From: Brachionus plicatilis
Taxonomy: Eukaryota > Rotifera > Eurotatoria > Ploima > Brachionidae
DNA: 64,000 nt
NCBI GenBank assembly: GCA_010279815.1
Contig: QEOQ01000316.1
Coordinates: 1,698,193 to 1,762,192 of the forward strand
Direction of reading: 5' to 3'
Part shown: piece after piece, positions 22,301-34,418 of the stretch
Numbering within the stretch: position 1 is the stretch's first letter
How the letters are laid out: every line of letters begins with the position of its first letter
Translations under genes and position numbers: made by a program
Notes under the pieces: generated by a model
Seen by the model: the letters and a program-made list of their open reading frames with translations, nothing else
Database searches by the model: none
What the model was told of the DNA's origin: nothing

Positions 22301-24244
22301 TTACATAATTATTTGAAAAATTTAAAAACAAGTTACACAAGTTAGATAATTTAAATTTGGCAACAAAATTTGAATAAATTATTATTCTAATATAATTGAA
22401 AATTGAAAGCTTAAATGTAAAAAACTTCAACATTGATAATAGATTTTGTGATTAGATATTAGAATTTATTTTTCTAATTTTTTGATAATTTTATTTTTAT
22501 TTATTTGAAAAAAAATTTGGAAATTAACTCCAAAGCAGTTCGGAGCGGCGTAGGACCTCTTTTCCACCTTCATGTTAGCAATAGACTAACTAATATAGAG
22601 TGAATAAATAAAAAACCAAAAAAAAAAAAGAACCAATTTTTTGATAATAAAATTTACTATCTATGAGATGATTAAATTAAAAAAAATATATAAATATTTC
22701 ATCGCTAACTTTGAACCTCAAAATTCAATGATTAATGACACATTCTAAAAATTAAAGCCTATTTTGCTCTTAATTTAAGTTTAATTTTTTATTTAAATAT
22801 TTTGGAAAAATTATGTTTTAAATATTGATCAAAAAATAAACTAAATAATTGTCTAATTAAGAAATTGACAAGTAACAAGCAAAAAGAATGTGTTCGACTA
22901 ACTTTTGAAGAATTGTGTCACATACGAAAAGTTCTGACCAAAGCTGATCTAGACTATTTGCTCTTTGATAACAAGATCTACTACGATGTATCTAGAGGCA
23001 GAGTTTGTTTTTCGTGCAGAAAAACCCGCTTCCATTTGTTCAACTGGGGCACCAAATGCCGAATTTGCCAGCAAAAGATTTGCAAAAAATGTCTTCAAAA
23101 TGTATTTATTAAATTAATTTTTTTATTATTATAAATTTCAATTACAGTGGTGATTTGATAACAGTATTTTACGAAAAATTTATTGTAAAATACCGTAAAT
23201 TAACGTAAAATTCGAAAAGTGAAAAAGAGGTATTTTACGAAAAATTACGTAAATTTTCAGGATTTGAGATAATTTTGGTAAAATTAATAATTTTTTGAAA
23301 AAATGTCTTTTTTTTCCAAAAATCGAAAATTTAAGACAGTTTTTTTTTTTCATAAAATTATCTCAAAATCCGGAAAAATTTACGTAATTTTTCGTAAAAT
23401 ACCTCTTTTTCACTTTTCGGATTTTACGTTAATTTACGGTATTTTACGTAATTTTTCGTAAAATACTTTCATCAAATCACCACTGTAACTTTAATGTTTT
23501 TTAATTACTAAAAAAGTTAAAATATTTTACAAGGCCCAGATTCGAAATGGTTTTTTAGTCAAAGTGCCACTTAGCAAACTTATCACTAAATCCCAGTCTA
23601 AAAACGACTCGGCAAGCAGCAGCTCAGACAACGAAGACTACGAAATCATCTCCACAAACAATGACGACAGTATCGAGTACAACCAGGACAATTTTGGCGA
23701 CTCGACAAGTCTCTACCAGGCGAATCAAACAGTTGACATATGCACGGACTGCTATCAGCTGATGGACGGATTCATTGTGTCTGTGAACGAGAATGACCTC
23801 GTTGAGACCAAGAATAGCCCAGTGTTTGCCAGAAAAAAGGCCAACCAGATGGATCTGCTTAAAACAGTCCATTTGGCAAATAGGAAAAACTTCAATTCAG
23901 ATCTGTCTCCAGCAGTCTCATCCTCCTCGTCTATCGGCATGGACAACATAGCTGAGATGAATGTGGTCATTTCCACAACCGAGTCATCACCCATGCCATG
24001 CAAGCACATGATGTCTCACCACTCGTCCACGCCAACTAACACAAATAAATCTGCGATCTATGATTCCAGTCTTAACGAAAAAAACACTGAATTGTCCACA
24101 ATTATTGTTCAGTCGACTAGTACAAATGACAATTTTGCCGATCTAGACTCGTTTCAGCATAATAATAGCGGATCAATGGAGCATGGCATGAAAAATTTAC
24201 GCAAAAGTTTAACTCTGGATTTGCAGCCTGTTGGTCAGCGATGA
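16321..24244 (+). CDS. spire: Spire, WH2-type actin nucleator
   Basis: Spire nucleates actin filaments, cooperates with formins and acts in vesicle transport and oocyte polarity. Coding exons are 16321-17601, 19689-20177 (alternative donor at 20066), 22862-23101 and 23534-24244, all phase 0, giving 906 or 869 residues. The KIND domain spans about 45-240 (FHEILHLFNTAISEEQAWAV, YLIFDALDYG, YKAVCRGLYAQAYELKAFLA). At least three WH2 motifs follow: LTPFEILLDQIRAKQYHLKK, SARDIILEFIRSRPPL and LHEQLMNSIRNYSTPLRK. Exon 3 has the Spire box (LTFEELCHIRKVLTKADLDY) and the FYVE-like finger cysteine pairs CFSC, CRIC and CKKC; exon 4 supplies CTDC. The C-terminus is Ser-rich and ends LRKSLTLDLQPVGQR. ATG 16321 follows a likely acceptor. 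Exon 1 is strikingly GC-rich compared with its surroundings. Confidence 0.93.
17634..19641. mobile_element. 2-kb foldback element in spire intron
   Basis: The intron 17602-19688 is almost filled by an element with inverted ends AAATGCTAAAACGTCCACGC (left) and, reversed, AAATGCTAAGACGTCCACGC (right). Inverted similarity extends roughly 600 bases inward (for example GGATTCGGGTTGGAAAATTT, GGTCCGATCAGAATATC and GACTATGGTCAAAT with their complements). A second, tighter palindrome lies at about 18175-18390. A block near 18340-18530 also recurs in direct orientation near 19215-19400. No transposase ORF and no clear target duplication, so the superfamily is unassigned. Confidence 0.75.
20178..22861. 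other. Spire intron 2
   Basis: AT-rich intron of 2.7 kb without coding sequence apart from the LINE-tail-like block near 22530. Acceptor is CTAATTAAG ending at 22861. Confidence 0.6.
22530..22625 (+). repeat. Probable LINE 3' tail
   Basis: A GC-richer block (AGTTCGGAGCGGCGTAGGAC and following) grades into GTGAATAAATAAAAAACC and an A-rich run. This is the usual form of a truncated LINE 3' end. No coding remains. Confidence 0.35.
23145..23485. mobile_element. Palindromic MITE in last spire intron
   Basis: A 341-base element is flanked by TA (23143-23144 and 23486-23487). Ends CAGTGGTGATTTG and CAAATCACCACTG are exact reverse complements. Arms of about 150 bases pair almost throughout and repeat TTTTACG/ACGTAA motifs. 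Without the element and one TA copy the intron (23102-23533) would be 89 bases, in line with its neighbours. Resembles the 3236-3488 MITE in TA sites, CAGTG ends and ACGTAA content. Confidence 0.85.
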
Positions 24245-27200
24245 TTAGAAAGCCTTCAAAAAAGATGTTTGACGGTGAAGATTTTTAATCAATTTAAAAG
24301 GATGTTTTAAAACAAAGATGAAAATTTTAAATGTAAAAATATGGCTTGAGCTATCTTAGAAAAAAATTAAATTCTCTTTTTGAGCATGGAATTTTATTTT
24401 ATATATTTTTTTTTTAAATTGTATAAAGAAATTGATTGATAAGATTTTATTTGACAAACAAATTAAAAAAAAAATTTTGTAAATTGAAAAATTATAAAAT
24501 TAAATTTTTATAAATTTTTATTCTAAATATAATAAAGAAAATAGTTTTATTTTATTTGTTTAATTTTATACTTTATTTTCAAATTAGAAATCAACTAATA
24601 AAAAATTTGTAAAAATTTTTTTCTTTTAAATTTAGTAATTTTTCAGCAAAACTTAGATTCAATTTTCCCAATTAGAAATGTAATTTTTCTAGTAATAAAT
24701 GAATAATTTAAATTTCAAAGTTAACTATCTTTTAGACCTATTAACACTCCATATGATAAATTCAAAATTTATATTAAAATTTTTAATTTTAATAAAAATT
24801 TTTAAAAAATTTTTGTTACACTCAAGATTTAGGCAAGCATTTGGGTCATAGCGATGAAATTTTCGGTAAAAATCTACTAGCTAAACTCAAACATTGAAAA
24901 TTTACTCTTAACCTTTTTATACAGTTTTTCTAAAAAATAAACAACAAAATTAAAAAAAAATTCACCAAAAATTTTCTAACTTGTGAAAATTAAAAAAGCC
25001 TTATCTTTTTAATGATTATCTTTTAAAGGTTTTATTTGATGGATTCATCGCCAAAAAAAAATTCATGAACACCACCAAATTCGTAAAATAAGTAAACAAA
25101 AATATCAAAAAAATTAGAAATAAGTTTAGAACATTTTTATTTTATAAAATTTTACGATTTTGTTAAATTTAGTACAAAAGAACAGAACAAAATGAAAAAA
25201 AAATTTAATAACTTATTTTCTACAATGCACTACGCTCGTTTATATTGAAATCTGATTTTAGCTAAATTTTCAGATGTTAGCAAGCTTTGACAGTTGATGC
25301 AACTTTGAATGATGCACCATGTTGCATCCACGGGACTAAATTTAAACTTTAAGAAAATAAGTTATTCAATTTTTTTTTATTTTTTTTCTTTTTTCTTGTT
25401 CGTTCGTTCGTACTGAATTTCACGAAACCATTTTTACCATGTCTTGGCAACTATTTTTTATCAGATAATGATTCTGAATCGCCTTTTTGGTTTTGAGATT
25501 TTTATTAACTGGAGAATAATTTCAATTATGAGACAAAGTTTTATCTTTTTGTTCTCAATTACTTAAATTTATTTCAAACTTCCAGAAATAATATTCTACT
25601 AATGAATTATTCAAATTTAATAATCGTTTATAATTTTTTTCTTTCTATAATCTATTTTTATGCAAAATAAAATATAACAAGAAAAAATGTAATTCTAAAT
25701 TGAAAAATAAAAAAATGTAAGACTGATTTGTAAAGGTGCAAAATTAACAAAAAATTTTGAAACAGAATCAAACAAATTTTAAATTAAATAAAATAAACAA
25801 ATTTAAATGAAAATTGTTTTTTTCTTTTATTATAATAATAATGTATTTGTAAAGCTAAAGTTTTAAGATTATTACTTGTCATTATTAAATGAAATTCAAT
25901 GATCAGTTACGGATTCTAAGCCATTTAAAAAAATGCATATAGATTTTTTTAAAAAACAATTAAAAGATACATTTAAATATTCTAACAACATCGACCCTGG
26001 GAATTTTCCGTTTGTTTGTATCTCTTATTTTGAATAAATTATACCTTTAAATAGAGATTTGAATTAAAAATCTGATCAGAAATTACTGAATTTCATTGAA
26101 TTTTAGTAAAAAATTTAATAATTAATTTAATTAAAAATTAATTTTAAATATCAGATAAACCTGCCAATTTAGACAGGAATTTAATTTAGAGATAAATCAG
26201 AAAATTGAATTTGACAAAGAATTATAATTTTAATAAAAATTTCATTTATTGTTCAATTATTAAATTAAATTAGACAAAATTAAAAAAATAAAGATTAAAT
26301 CGAATTAAACAATATAAGACTCAGTAATAAAAAATTTACATTTAATCAAGCACTGGTTCGATCTATATGGTTCCATATTCTGATTTTTTTGTTCGGTCAG
26401 CTAAATTCGGGTACGGTCCAAAACACCATTAAATTGGTAAAAATAATTAATAATTTAATTTGCTTGAAAAAATTGAAAAATATGAAATGAATTAGCATAT
26501 GCTTTCTTTATGGAAATAAAATGTTCTTTTAATCTTTTTTTAATAGATATATATCAGCTTTAGAATATGGTTATTTTTATAGCTTAATTATTGGAAAAAT
26601 TTTCTCTTAAAATTGTATTTTACAAAATTTGAGTAAAAAATTTCTAAATTTTATTCTAAAAATATTTCATCTGCTATTAAAAAATTTACAAATTCATTGA
26701 TTACTTTTTCGAATATTTCAAGTTAAATTTTAAAAAAATTTGAAAATTTCTTTAATTTTGGATAAAAATCATTTTTGAAAAGTGTCAAAATAGCACCTAA
26801 CCTTTGAGCGTAAATTTATATTATAATCATTAGTTTATAAGATCAAGAATTCAAGTTTTTATATTTTTAATTTGTGTTTATCTTAGAATTACTTGCAAAA
26901 GATGGATAAAGGTGATAAATATGGATAAAATATTTGAATTTTATTTTTATTTGAATAGTAAAAATTAAATTAAATTAAAATTCAAATAAAAAAAATTGAT
27001 TCTATTTTAAATTTAATTTTGATATTAAAATTTTTATTTATTATCTATGTGTTGTAATAATTTTTAATAAAAGAAGTGTTGCCTGTTGATTAACCTTGAA
27101 ATTGAAAACTTTTCAATTTCAAAATTATATTTAAAATTTAATTTTGGTAATAAAATTTTTTAAATTTTAAAATTTCTGAGTAAAAATTCTAAATAGAAAA

Positions 27201-27599
27201 ATACATTGCTCTTAAGAAAATTAGTAAATTATTTTTATTAAATAAATATGTCATTGGAAATTATTTAGAATGGTAAAAATTTTGAAGTCCAAGATCAAAA
27301 GATAAGCAAAAAAATCAATCGTTAAATATCCAAACCGAAATTTAAATAATTAAAATTTAAAACATTGAAAATATTAAAATAAATTATTTAAAAATTACCT
27401 AATTTGATTTTCAACCAAACTTGAATATTTTTCTTAAATTTGTCATTTTTAATATTAAAATATAAATTAATTTGAATTCAGATTAAATATTCCAAATGAA
27501 CTTTTGTTTTGTCTTTGTGTTCTTAAATTCACAAAATATTAAGGGCAAAAAGGCGCAAATTAAGGAATCTAATTTTAGAATCAAAATAATCTTAAAAAT
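24245..27599. other. No supported gene
   Basis: AT-rich intergenic DNA after spire. A small inverted repeat (GATGCAAC ... GTTGCATC) occurs near 25297-25330. No coding exon, RNA gene or clear element recognised. Confidence 0.5.
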
Positions 27600-28130
27600 T
27601 TAAATAAAATTTATTAAATTTACAATATTTACAAATAAAAAAAAATATTTATTAAAAGACAAATTAGTCGAACTATTTATTAATCGACTATGAAAAAAGT
27701 GGTCGTACAAATTTTTGCATTTTTGGCGATAAATGGATTTTTTAAATTTTTCCGGAGTATTGCCATTAGTTCCATTCAGACATTCGAAATTATCGGTCGA
27801 CTTGGCCAAATAGTCGTCAATACAAAACCTTCCGATCACAAATGCCTGACAATAGTAATAGGTCTCGTTTCCATTTTGACCATTTGATCTTTTCAAATAG
27901 TGATACTTGGAGTCCAATCGGTCCTTGCCAAAGACTTTATCCCATTCAGTTCGGAACAAACAATTATGGACAGCTAGATTGCATCTTTCGTTAAAATGGG
28001 AAACAACAAATGCTGACACTTCGGAAAAAGATTCCTTGACCATTTTTTCCAAACGAAATCGATCGGAACATTTTACAATCAAGAGCAAACTTGTCAAAAA
28101 AACCACTAGTCTAAATTTCATATTTTGCAT
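27600..28130 (-). CDS. Small secreted or anchored cysteine-containing protein
   Basis: Uninterrupted frame of 176 residues. The N-terminus MKFRLVVFLTSLLLIVKC (after an optional upstream MQN) is a signal peptide. The mature part has six cysteines (CNLAVHNC; YYYCQAF...RFC; ECLNG; KCKNL), enough for three disulphides, and N-glycosylation sequons NET, NGT and NSS. The C-terminus is hydrophobic (YFFLFVNIVNLINFI) with Ser/Asn residues just before it, as in GPI-anchored proteins. I do not recognise the family. Being single-exon here, it may be a complete small gene or the last exon of a longer one. Confidence 0.55.
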   Translation of the reverse strand: MQNMKFRLVVFLTSLLLIVKCSDRFRLEKMVKESFSEVSAFVVSHFNERCNLAVHNCLFRTEWDKVFGKDRLDSKYHYLKRSNGQNGNETYYYCQAFVIGRFCIDDYLAKSTDNFECLNGTNGNTPEKFKKSIYRQKCKNLYDHFFHSRLINSSTNLSFNKYFFLFVNIVNLINFI

Positions 28131-31100
28131 TTGTCACATTATTCAAGCTTCATCTAAACACAAAAATTCCATAAAATACTATTTTTTAATATATTTAATT
28201 AATAGTCATATCGGAAAATTCTATTTTGTTGTTGTTGACAATTTCTTGGGAAATAATCCGCAAGAATCAATAATTAAAATAGTCTTATAAATAATAGACT
28301 TAGCGCAGATGCTTTAAAGTTAAACAATACGACACACGCAAATGCTTTTTGAGGTATTAAATGATTGTGACAAAACTCTCATTCCCTGATTAAAAAAATA
28401 AATTAAACCTTTTGCACTAAATTAATGAAAAGCTCTTTCTACCACAACAAAGCTCGACTGGCATTTTGTTTAAAGTTTCTCTATATAAATCCAAATGTAA
28501 CCTAAATAGAACAAATCTGGAATACATCAACTAGCTGCTAATATTAAATAATCAATATCAGGTTGCCTCAATACACTTTAGATTTTTTCTTTTCAGGCCT
28601 TGTTTTTTTTTTCGATGAAAAATTTAAATATTTAACAAAATTTATATTTTATTGTAAAAAAAATTTTAATAAATTTATTCTATAAATATTTTATATTGAA
28701 AAAAAAATATAAAAAATTAATGACCTCTATTTGAAAGTTTAAAGTTATTCTAAATTAGAAAAAATTCAATTTTTATTCATCAAGAATTAAATTGAATAAT
28801 AAAAAAAAATGTTATTTAATTTTAATTTTGTTTTCAATGTATTATGAAGGCTAAAAATTGACACATTGGAAGCATATATTTTATTTGGAAAACTGACAAA
28901 TAAACAAGGTCGTTTGAGAGCTTTTTTAATTGCTATTTAAATTTTTATTAAAAAAATAAAATATTGATCTCTTGAATTTCTCAAATTTCTCAAATTAAAA
29001 AAAAAAAAATTAGCTCTAATAATAGACATTATTTTTCAATCACGATAGGAATAGGCAATAATTAATTTTTCCAAAATGAAATAGATTCAAGATTTAAAAA
29101 AAAATTCGTATTAAGAAAATAATTTTATTTGGTTGTTTAAATAAATATTCCAAGTGTCTCTTTTTTTAAATTATTAAAAATCGAAAAAAAAAATTTATGA
29201 AAATAATTCTTAATTAAAATCATACTTTTTTATAAAGTAACAAAAAAATATTTAATGTTAATTCTCCTATAACATATTTATATAATAATTTATCATAATT
29301 CTAAAAGATTTCTTTACACCCAAGAAGTTTTCTCTTATTTTTTTTCTAATTTAATAATCAAAATCGAATTTTTCCTTAAAATAAACTTCAATTAATAATG
29401 TTTTAATTTTTTCAAATTTTGTTAAATAACTTGTTTTTCAAAATAAAATATGAAATTTACATCTCTAAATTTTCTTTTTATACAATCACAAAAAATTGTA
29501 ACCCTCTTTTTTTTAACTTTTATAAACAAGAAAAATAAATTAAAAATAATTTAAACTTTTAAAAATTAAAAAAATTGGAGTAATTTATTTGGCCCTCATT
29601 TTGATTCGGTTTAGTTTTAGATAATTTTTTTTGTCACAAGTAAAGCATCCAAAATTACTTGGAAATAATCTTTGTTGCCGGCAGAAGCTAGAGGCATCAA
29701 TCAGATCCGAAAGCGATCGAAAATCTTTAAACTAATTACAAATAAGGCAGAAAAGAGAGTTATAATGCTAATCTAAAATTTATGATATTTTTCATTAATA
29801 AAGTGTAGTTTCAAGATACGAATTAATCATTTTTTTTAATCTTAAATTCCTGGGCACCACAAATCCCAGCACGTGAATAATTATCAATACATAAATGCCT
29901 CTTGTTTTTATTTTAATTAAAATTTGTACTAATTTAGCTGAGTCGATTTGAAACTTAATAAAATAAATCATTTGCTTGTGCATTTCCAGATCGTGTTGTA
30001 AATATCAAATGGAATTGTTGAGCCTTGCTTTTAAATGATTGATAAGAAATTATACTAAAAGATAGAAAATGGGTATTTGCGAGATAAACAAACACAATGA
30101 ATAGATATAACTAGGACTAAAATTGAAATTAATTTTTCCAACAACTTTAGCAAATACTCAAAATCGCTTGAATTAAGTCTCTACCAAGATTTAATATTCA
30201 TTTATTGATTACACTTGAATTTCTTTTGAATGCCAGTCTCTCAAATTGATGATAATAAAAATCTGATTTTTTGATTGTGAGTTTAAATCGGAAGTAAAAT
30301 TGAGGAATGCGGAATTCATGCAAAAATCATAGCTCTAAAATTTACGCATCCAAAAAGTATCAGAGCTTGACAAAATATTTTTTGCCTTAATAAAATATTA
30401 AACAGTAAATATTTAAGAAAATCTAGTTAATTTTTCTAAAAGGTAAAAATTACCAAAATAATTATATCAAGTCTCGTATTTAAATCATTTTTTTTTCTAA
30501 TTAAAAATAAATGATTGTAGGACGAAATTTTAGCTTTCCTGGAAATCGATAGTATCAAGACTAATTTAAATATTTCAAGTATAATTTAGTCTATCATATA
30601 TCGGAATTAATCATATTTTGAATTAATTAAATTCAGAATATTTTTTTTAAGATTTTAAATTGATATGATCAGAATACTAGAGCTGGATCAATATTTCAGT
30701 TCAATTTTTTTTTCATTTTAGTTCTTAATTTCAGATAAATATATTTATATACCAGTGTCAATATTTTTGGACAATACTTTTCGACTCAATTAGCTTTCAC
30801 TGAAAATAATTTAATGGGAGAATTTTTTTATAGAATTTTTCATGTCTGTATTCAGAACAATACTTAAATAATAAAATCATGTTTTTTTTTATAAAAAAAA
30901 ATTAAAGTTTTAAAAATAATTTTTTTGTATTGGGCTTTGGATTTTAGTTTTTGCTAAATTTAAAAGAAAATTTAAGTTTGTTTTGTATTCCGAAAATTTA
31001 ATGCTCATTTTGAAACTCAAATCATAGACTAAATTAAAAAAAATATTTTTTTAACTTCATTTCATTTTTAGCTTAATCTAAATCAATTTTAATGTAATAT

Positions 31101-31698
31101 ATCCCCGGTATTTGAATTTTAAATTCATTTTAATGAATTTAATGAAACTTTTTTTTTTAAGAAATACATTTATTTATTACTTGGGAAGAATTTTTCAAAG
31201 TCTTCGATAGAAAATTTTCACCATTTTTCAGTTCAGTTATCTTATTATAATATTTACAAAATTTTGAAATAAATTTTCTTGAGAATTAATAGTTTAAAAA
31301 GTTTTAGCTATTTTATTGATTATTTGGAACAAAATTTTGCACCAAATAGTTAAAATAATAAGAGAAATTGATTTTTATTTTTTTGGCAAGATATTCCGTC
31401 ATATTTAACTTAAGGAATTAGAATATGATATTTTTTTAACCTATTTTTTTACTGGTGCCCTATTCTTTTTACTATTTTATAATTCCTGATATGAGTCCAT
31501 TTATCCATTATTGAACAGATTTTTCTTGAAATTTTAACCAAAAAAAGACCATTCTATTTTAATAATTTTGTTCTATTTTGTTTTCTGAGTTTTTCAATCG
31601 TTTAAGGAAAAAATTAACCTTTTTGAACAAGTTTTTATATTTTTATAACATTTTTATAAACATGTAGTTATATTAATAAAATTTGGGAACAATTTCCT
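28131..31698. other. No supported gene
   Basis: Mostly AT-rich spacer. Around 29630-29720 a less AT-rich stretch contains short GC-rich words (TTGCCGGCAG, AAAGCGATCG) but no ORF; it could be a conserved non-coding element or decayed repeat. Confidence 0.4.
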
Positions 31699-32529
31699 TA
31701 CCTTCACTAATATATTTCCATCATCACTAATAAAATAAAGCTCCACTAATAATATATAGCTCCACTATATAATTTGGGGATCATCTAATCAATTTTAAAT
31801 ATAAGTCGATAGTTTATAGTAATAATCAATTATTTATTTTTTTAAGAAAACGACAAACAAACAAAAAATAAGAAACAAATAATGAGAAATTATAAGAAAT
31901 AATAAGAAAAATAAGCGACTAACAAACTTTTCATCCTAACAAGAGCCTTGGTAGCTTTTTTAGGAGCACCACGCTTTCGTTTTTCTCCCATAGGCAAGTT
32001 CTTGATCTCGAGTGGAATGGTGTATAGCTTGAAATAACTAGCAACGCCGATGATGTGCTTGCAAATGTTCTTTTTGTCATAGCTGGGACAACTACACTTG
32101 CTGCGGTGGAAATCTTGATTGTTGAGTGTGACGACTCGGCACATGTTGATTCCACGGATGAAAATATCGAAGCTCTTCCAACTTGTCTTCTTCAGCGCGC
32201 TCTCATAGGTTGTAATATCGGCTGGTTGAAGCTCGTTCTTCTTTGAGAGACCACTGGCAATATAGTGCTTGTTACCTTTGCTCATGATGTTCTTGGCGAG
32301 CAGGAGCAGGAGCCACTTCCAGGAACTGTCTAAAAGCGGTTCTCAGAATTGGTTTGATGATGACGAATTTGTTTAGATGAGGTTTAATTAATTAGAGTAG
32401 ACTTCGAAATATATTAGGTTCCATTTAATTTATTAGTGTAGATATATATAATTATACTCAAAAGGAAATTTATTAGATGAAGAAAAGATATTAATTAGAT
32501 GACGAATTGAAAATATATTAGTGAAGGTA
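31699..32529 (-). mobile_element. MULE-type DNA transposon remnant
   Basis: Inverted ends TACCTTCACTAATATATTT (31699 on) and its complement (ending 32529) bracket an 831-base segment that carries a SWIM-domain ORF on the minus strand. Several TAATA/AGCTCCACTA motifs repeat subterminally. Ends plus SWIM ORF fit a shortened Mutator-like element. A target duplication was not clear. Confidence 0.65.
31890..32285 (-). pseudogene. SWIM zinc-finger C-terminus of MULE transposase
   Basis: The frame gives 131 residues with a SWIM finger (KCSCPSYDKKNICKH, pattern CxC...CxH) and then LPMGEKRKRGAPKKATKALV, the basic tail common after the SWIM domain in MULE transposases. The frame remains open about 20 codons further upstream before a stop. 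The catalytic DDE part is missing, so it is a 5'-truncated remnant. Cellular SWIM proteins are possible but less likely given the flanking inverted repeats. Confidence 0.7.
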
Positions 32530-33386
32530 GGAAATGATAGCCATAAAATTTAAATTTAGTTTTTAGATTGAAGAAACTGAAGGAACGATTGCATTCAAAA
32601 AAGATAAAAAATTTATTTACGAAACTTAAATGAAGAGAAGCTCAAAAAAAAATTTTATACTCAGGGGTCAAAAAATAACTAACCCTTTAACAAGATGAAA
32701 ATAAAGATTCTTGATTAGTATAAATATCAAGTTCACATCAGTCTCCACCTAAATAATATTGTTCTGGCAAAACACCTTAAGGTTATTGGTGCGAGAATGG
32801 ATAAATGTAGACTTTAGTGGCATATCAATAATTTTTAACAATTATACAATTTCAAAATTTAAATGAAATCAAATCATTTTGAGACTTTATTTATAAAATA
32901 AAGCTAAAATTCAAAATAATAAAACCATAGATTTTTTCAGAATTTTGTATTGTTTATTTTAAAAAAAATGATCTCAGGGGCTACATACAATTCAAGTGAA
33001 AATATAATTTCATATATTATTTAATCCTTTAAAAATAGATGAACAGTGAAAAATTTCAGAAAATACACAATATTAGAATACAAAAAAAAATATTTTGAGT
33101 TAATTGATTACAATATTTTAATTTAATGGCATGTAATTATTAATTATGTCATTAATATTGAAATAAAAAACAAAATTAGTGAACTAAGGAACAAATGTAT
33201 TTTTTATTTCTATTATAATAAAAAAGGTACATAAATAAAAAAAGTAATAAAATTTATATAAAATTAGAACAAAAATAATTAAACATAGACAAAAATAATA
33301 TTCAATTTCCTTTTTTAATGGCCTACCGCGATTTTTTTTAACTTGGGGCTGTGAAGTAACGATTGGGGTCCTTTCAAGACAATTTT

Positions 33387-33716
33387 TTATTTTGATATTG
33401 GCTCTTGTACAGGTGGATCGTTCGAATCTAATTCTTCATATACGCTGATACCCAAATAATTTACATTTTGAGTTTTATTTGGCTGACGAGTTAAGGCATT
33501 GGTTGTAGCTTTAGGGCGACCTGGACGACGCTTTCTTTCAAGTAGAATGTTCATTATCGGCAAAAGTTATAGCTAGATATTCTTGAGCTGATTCTAAGTT
33601 ACGAAAACTACAGAAAGGGAGGTAAACTTTTCCCTTTCCCCTAGTTTTTTTCACTTTTTCTGGTTCAATGGACTCATCTTGGCTTAATTTGTTAGGGATT
33701 TCTTTGATAAAGGACA
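33387..33716 (-). pseudogene. Internally deleted MULE transposase copy
   Basis: The minus strand starts MSFIKEIPNKLSQDE, continues KKTRGKGKVYLPFCSF and RNLESAQEYLAITF, and stops. A shifted frame directly after reads ERKRRPGRPKATTNALTRQ and runs to a stop at 33387. The first part looks like an N-terminal MULE module. The second is the post-SWIM basic tail (compare KRKRGAPKKATKALV in the 32-kb copy). Everything between is missing. Confidence 0.5.
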
Positions 33717-34418
33717 TTTTTTGAATAGAGAATATTGTCTAGCTCAATAATTTCCTTTATGTATAACACCAATAAACTCATCTTGTCGGAATCAGCTTTA
33801 GAAAGTCTTAAAATAATTTATTAATTTAAAAGTTAGTTTTAAGATATATTTGTTTCAATTAGATCAAATTAGTTTTCAAAGAAACAAAATAGTTACTAAC
33901 TAAATCATTTTTGACATTATTTAATTTAATTGTACTAACAAAAAATAATTGACACTAACATCAGTATTTTTGTTCTAGAAATATTATTTTTGTTTTTTTA
34001 ATATATTATACGCGATTTTTTTTTATTTATAAATATTTATCATACTATATCAAATCGATTTTAGTTCAAAAAAAATTTTTTTTTAATACTGGTCACCTTT
34101 ATTATTAATTATTTTTATTAGGTTTTAAAATGTTTTTCAATTTTATTTTTTTTGTTCTCTTTTTCGAAATCAATAATGCTGAAAAAGCTCAAATGAAAAA
34201 GTATAGAAAATATTTAGCTAATTTCGATCTCAATAATGCTTTTTGAAAAAAATTCAAGGGTCCACATTTAAAAGTTTTATTTTCTTAAGAAATTAAAAAT
34301 TCTATTTTTTTTTAAAGTTAAATTGGAAATTAAAAAAGCCAAAACAAAACACACCACTAATATTTTGAAAAAATGTGATTTTAGTGAAATTTTAATTTTA
34401 AATTAAAATAAATTTAAA

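Noticed and set aside
25290..25335. Inverted repeat GATGCAAC/GTTGCATC as a possible structured RNA
   Set aside because: Eight-base stem with a long loop is expected by chance in this much sequence.
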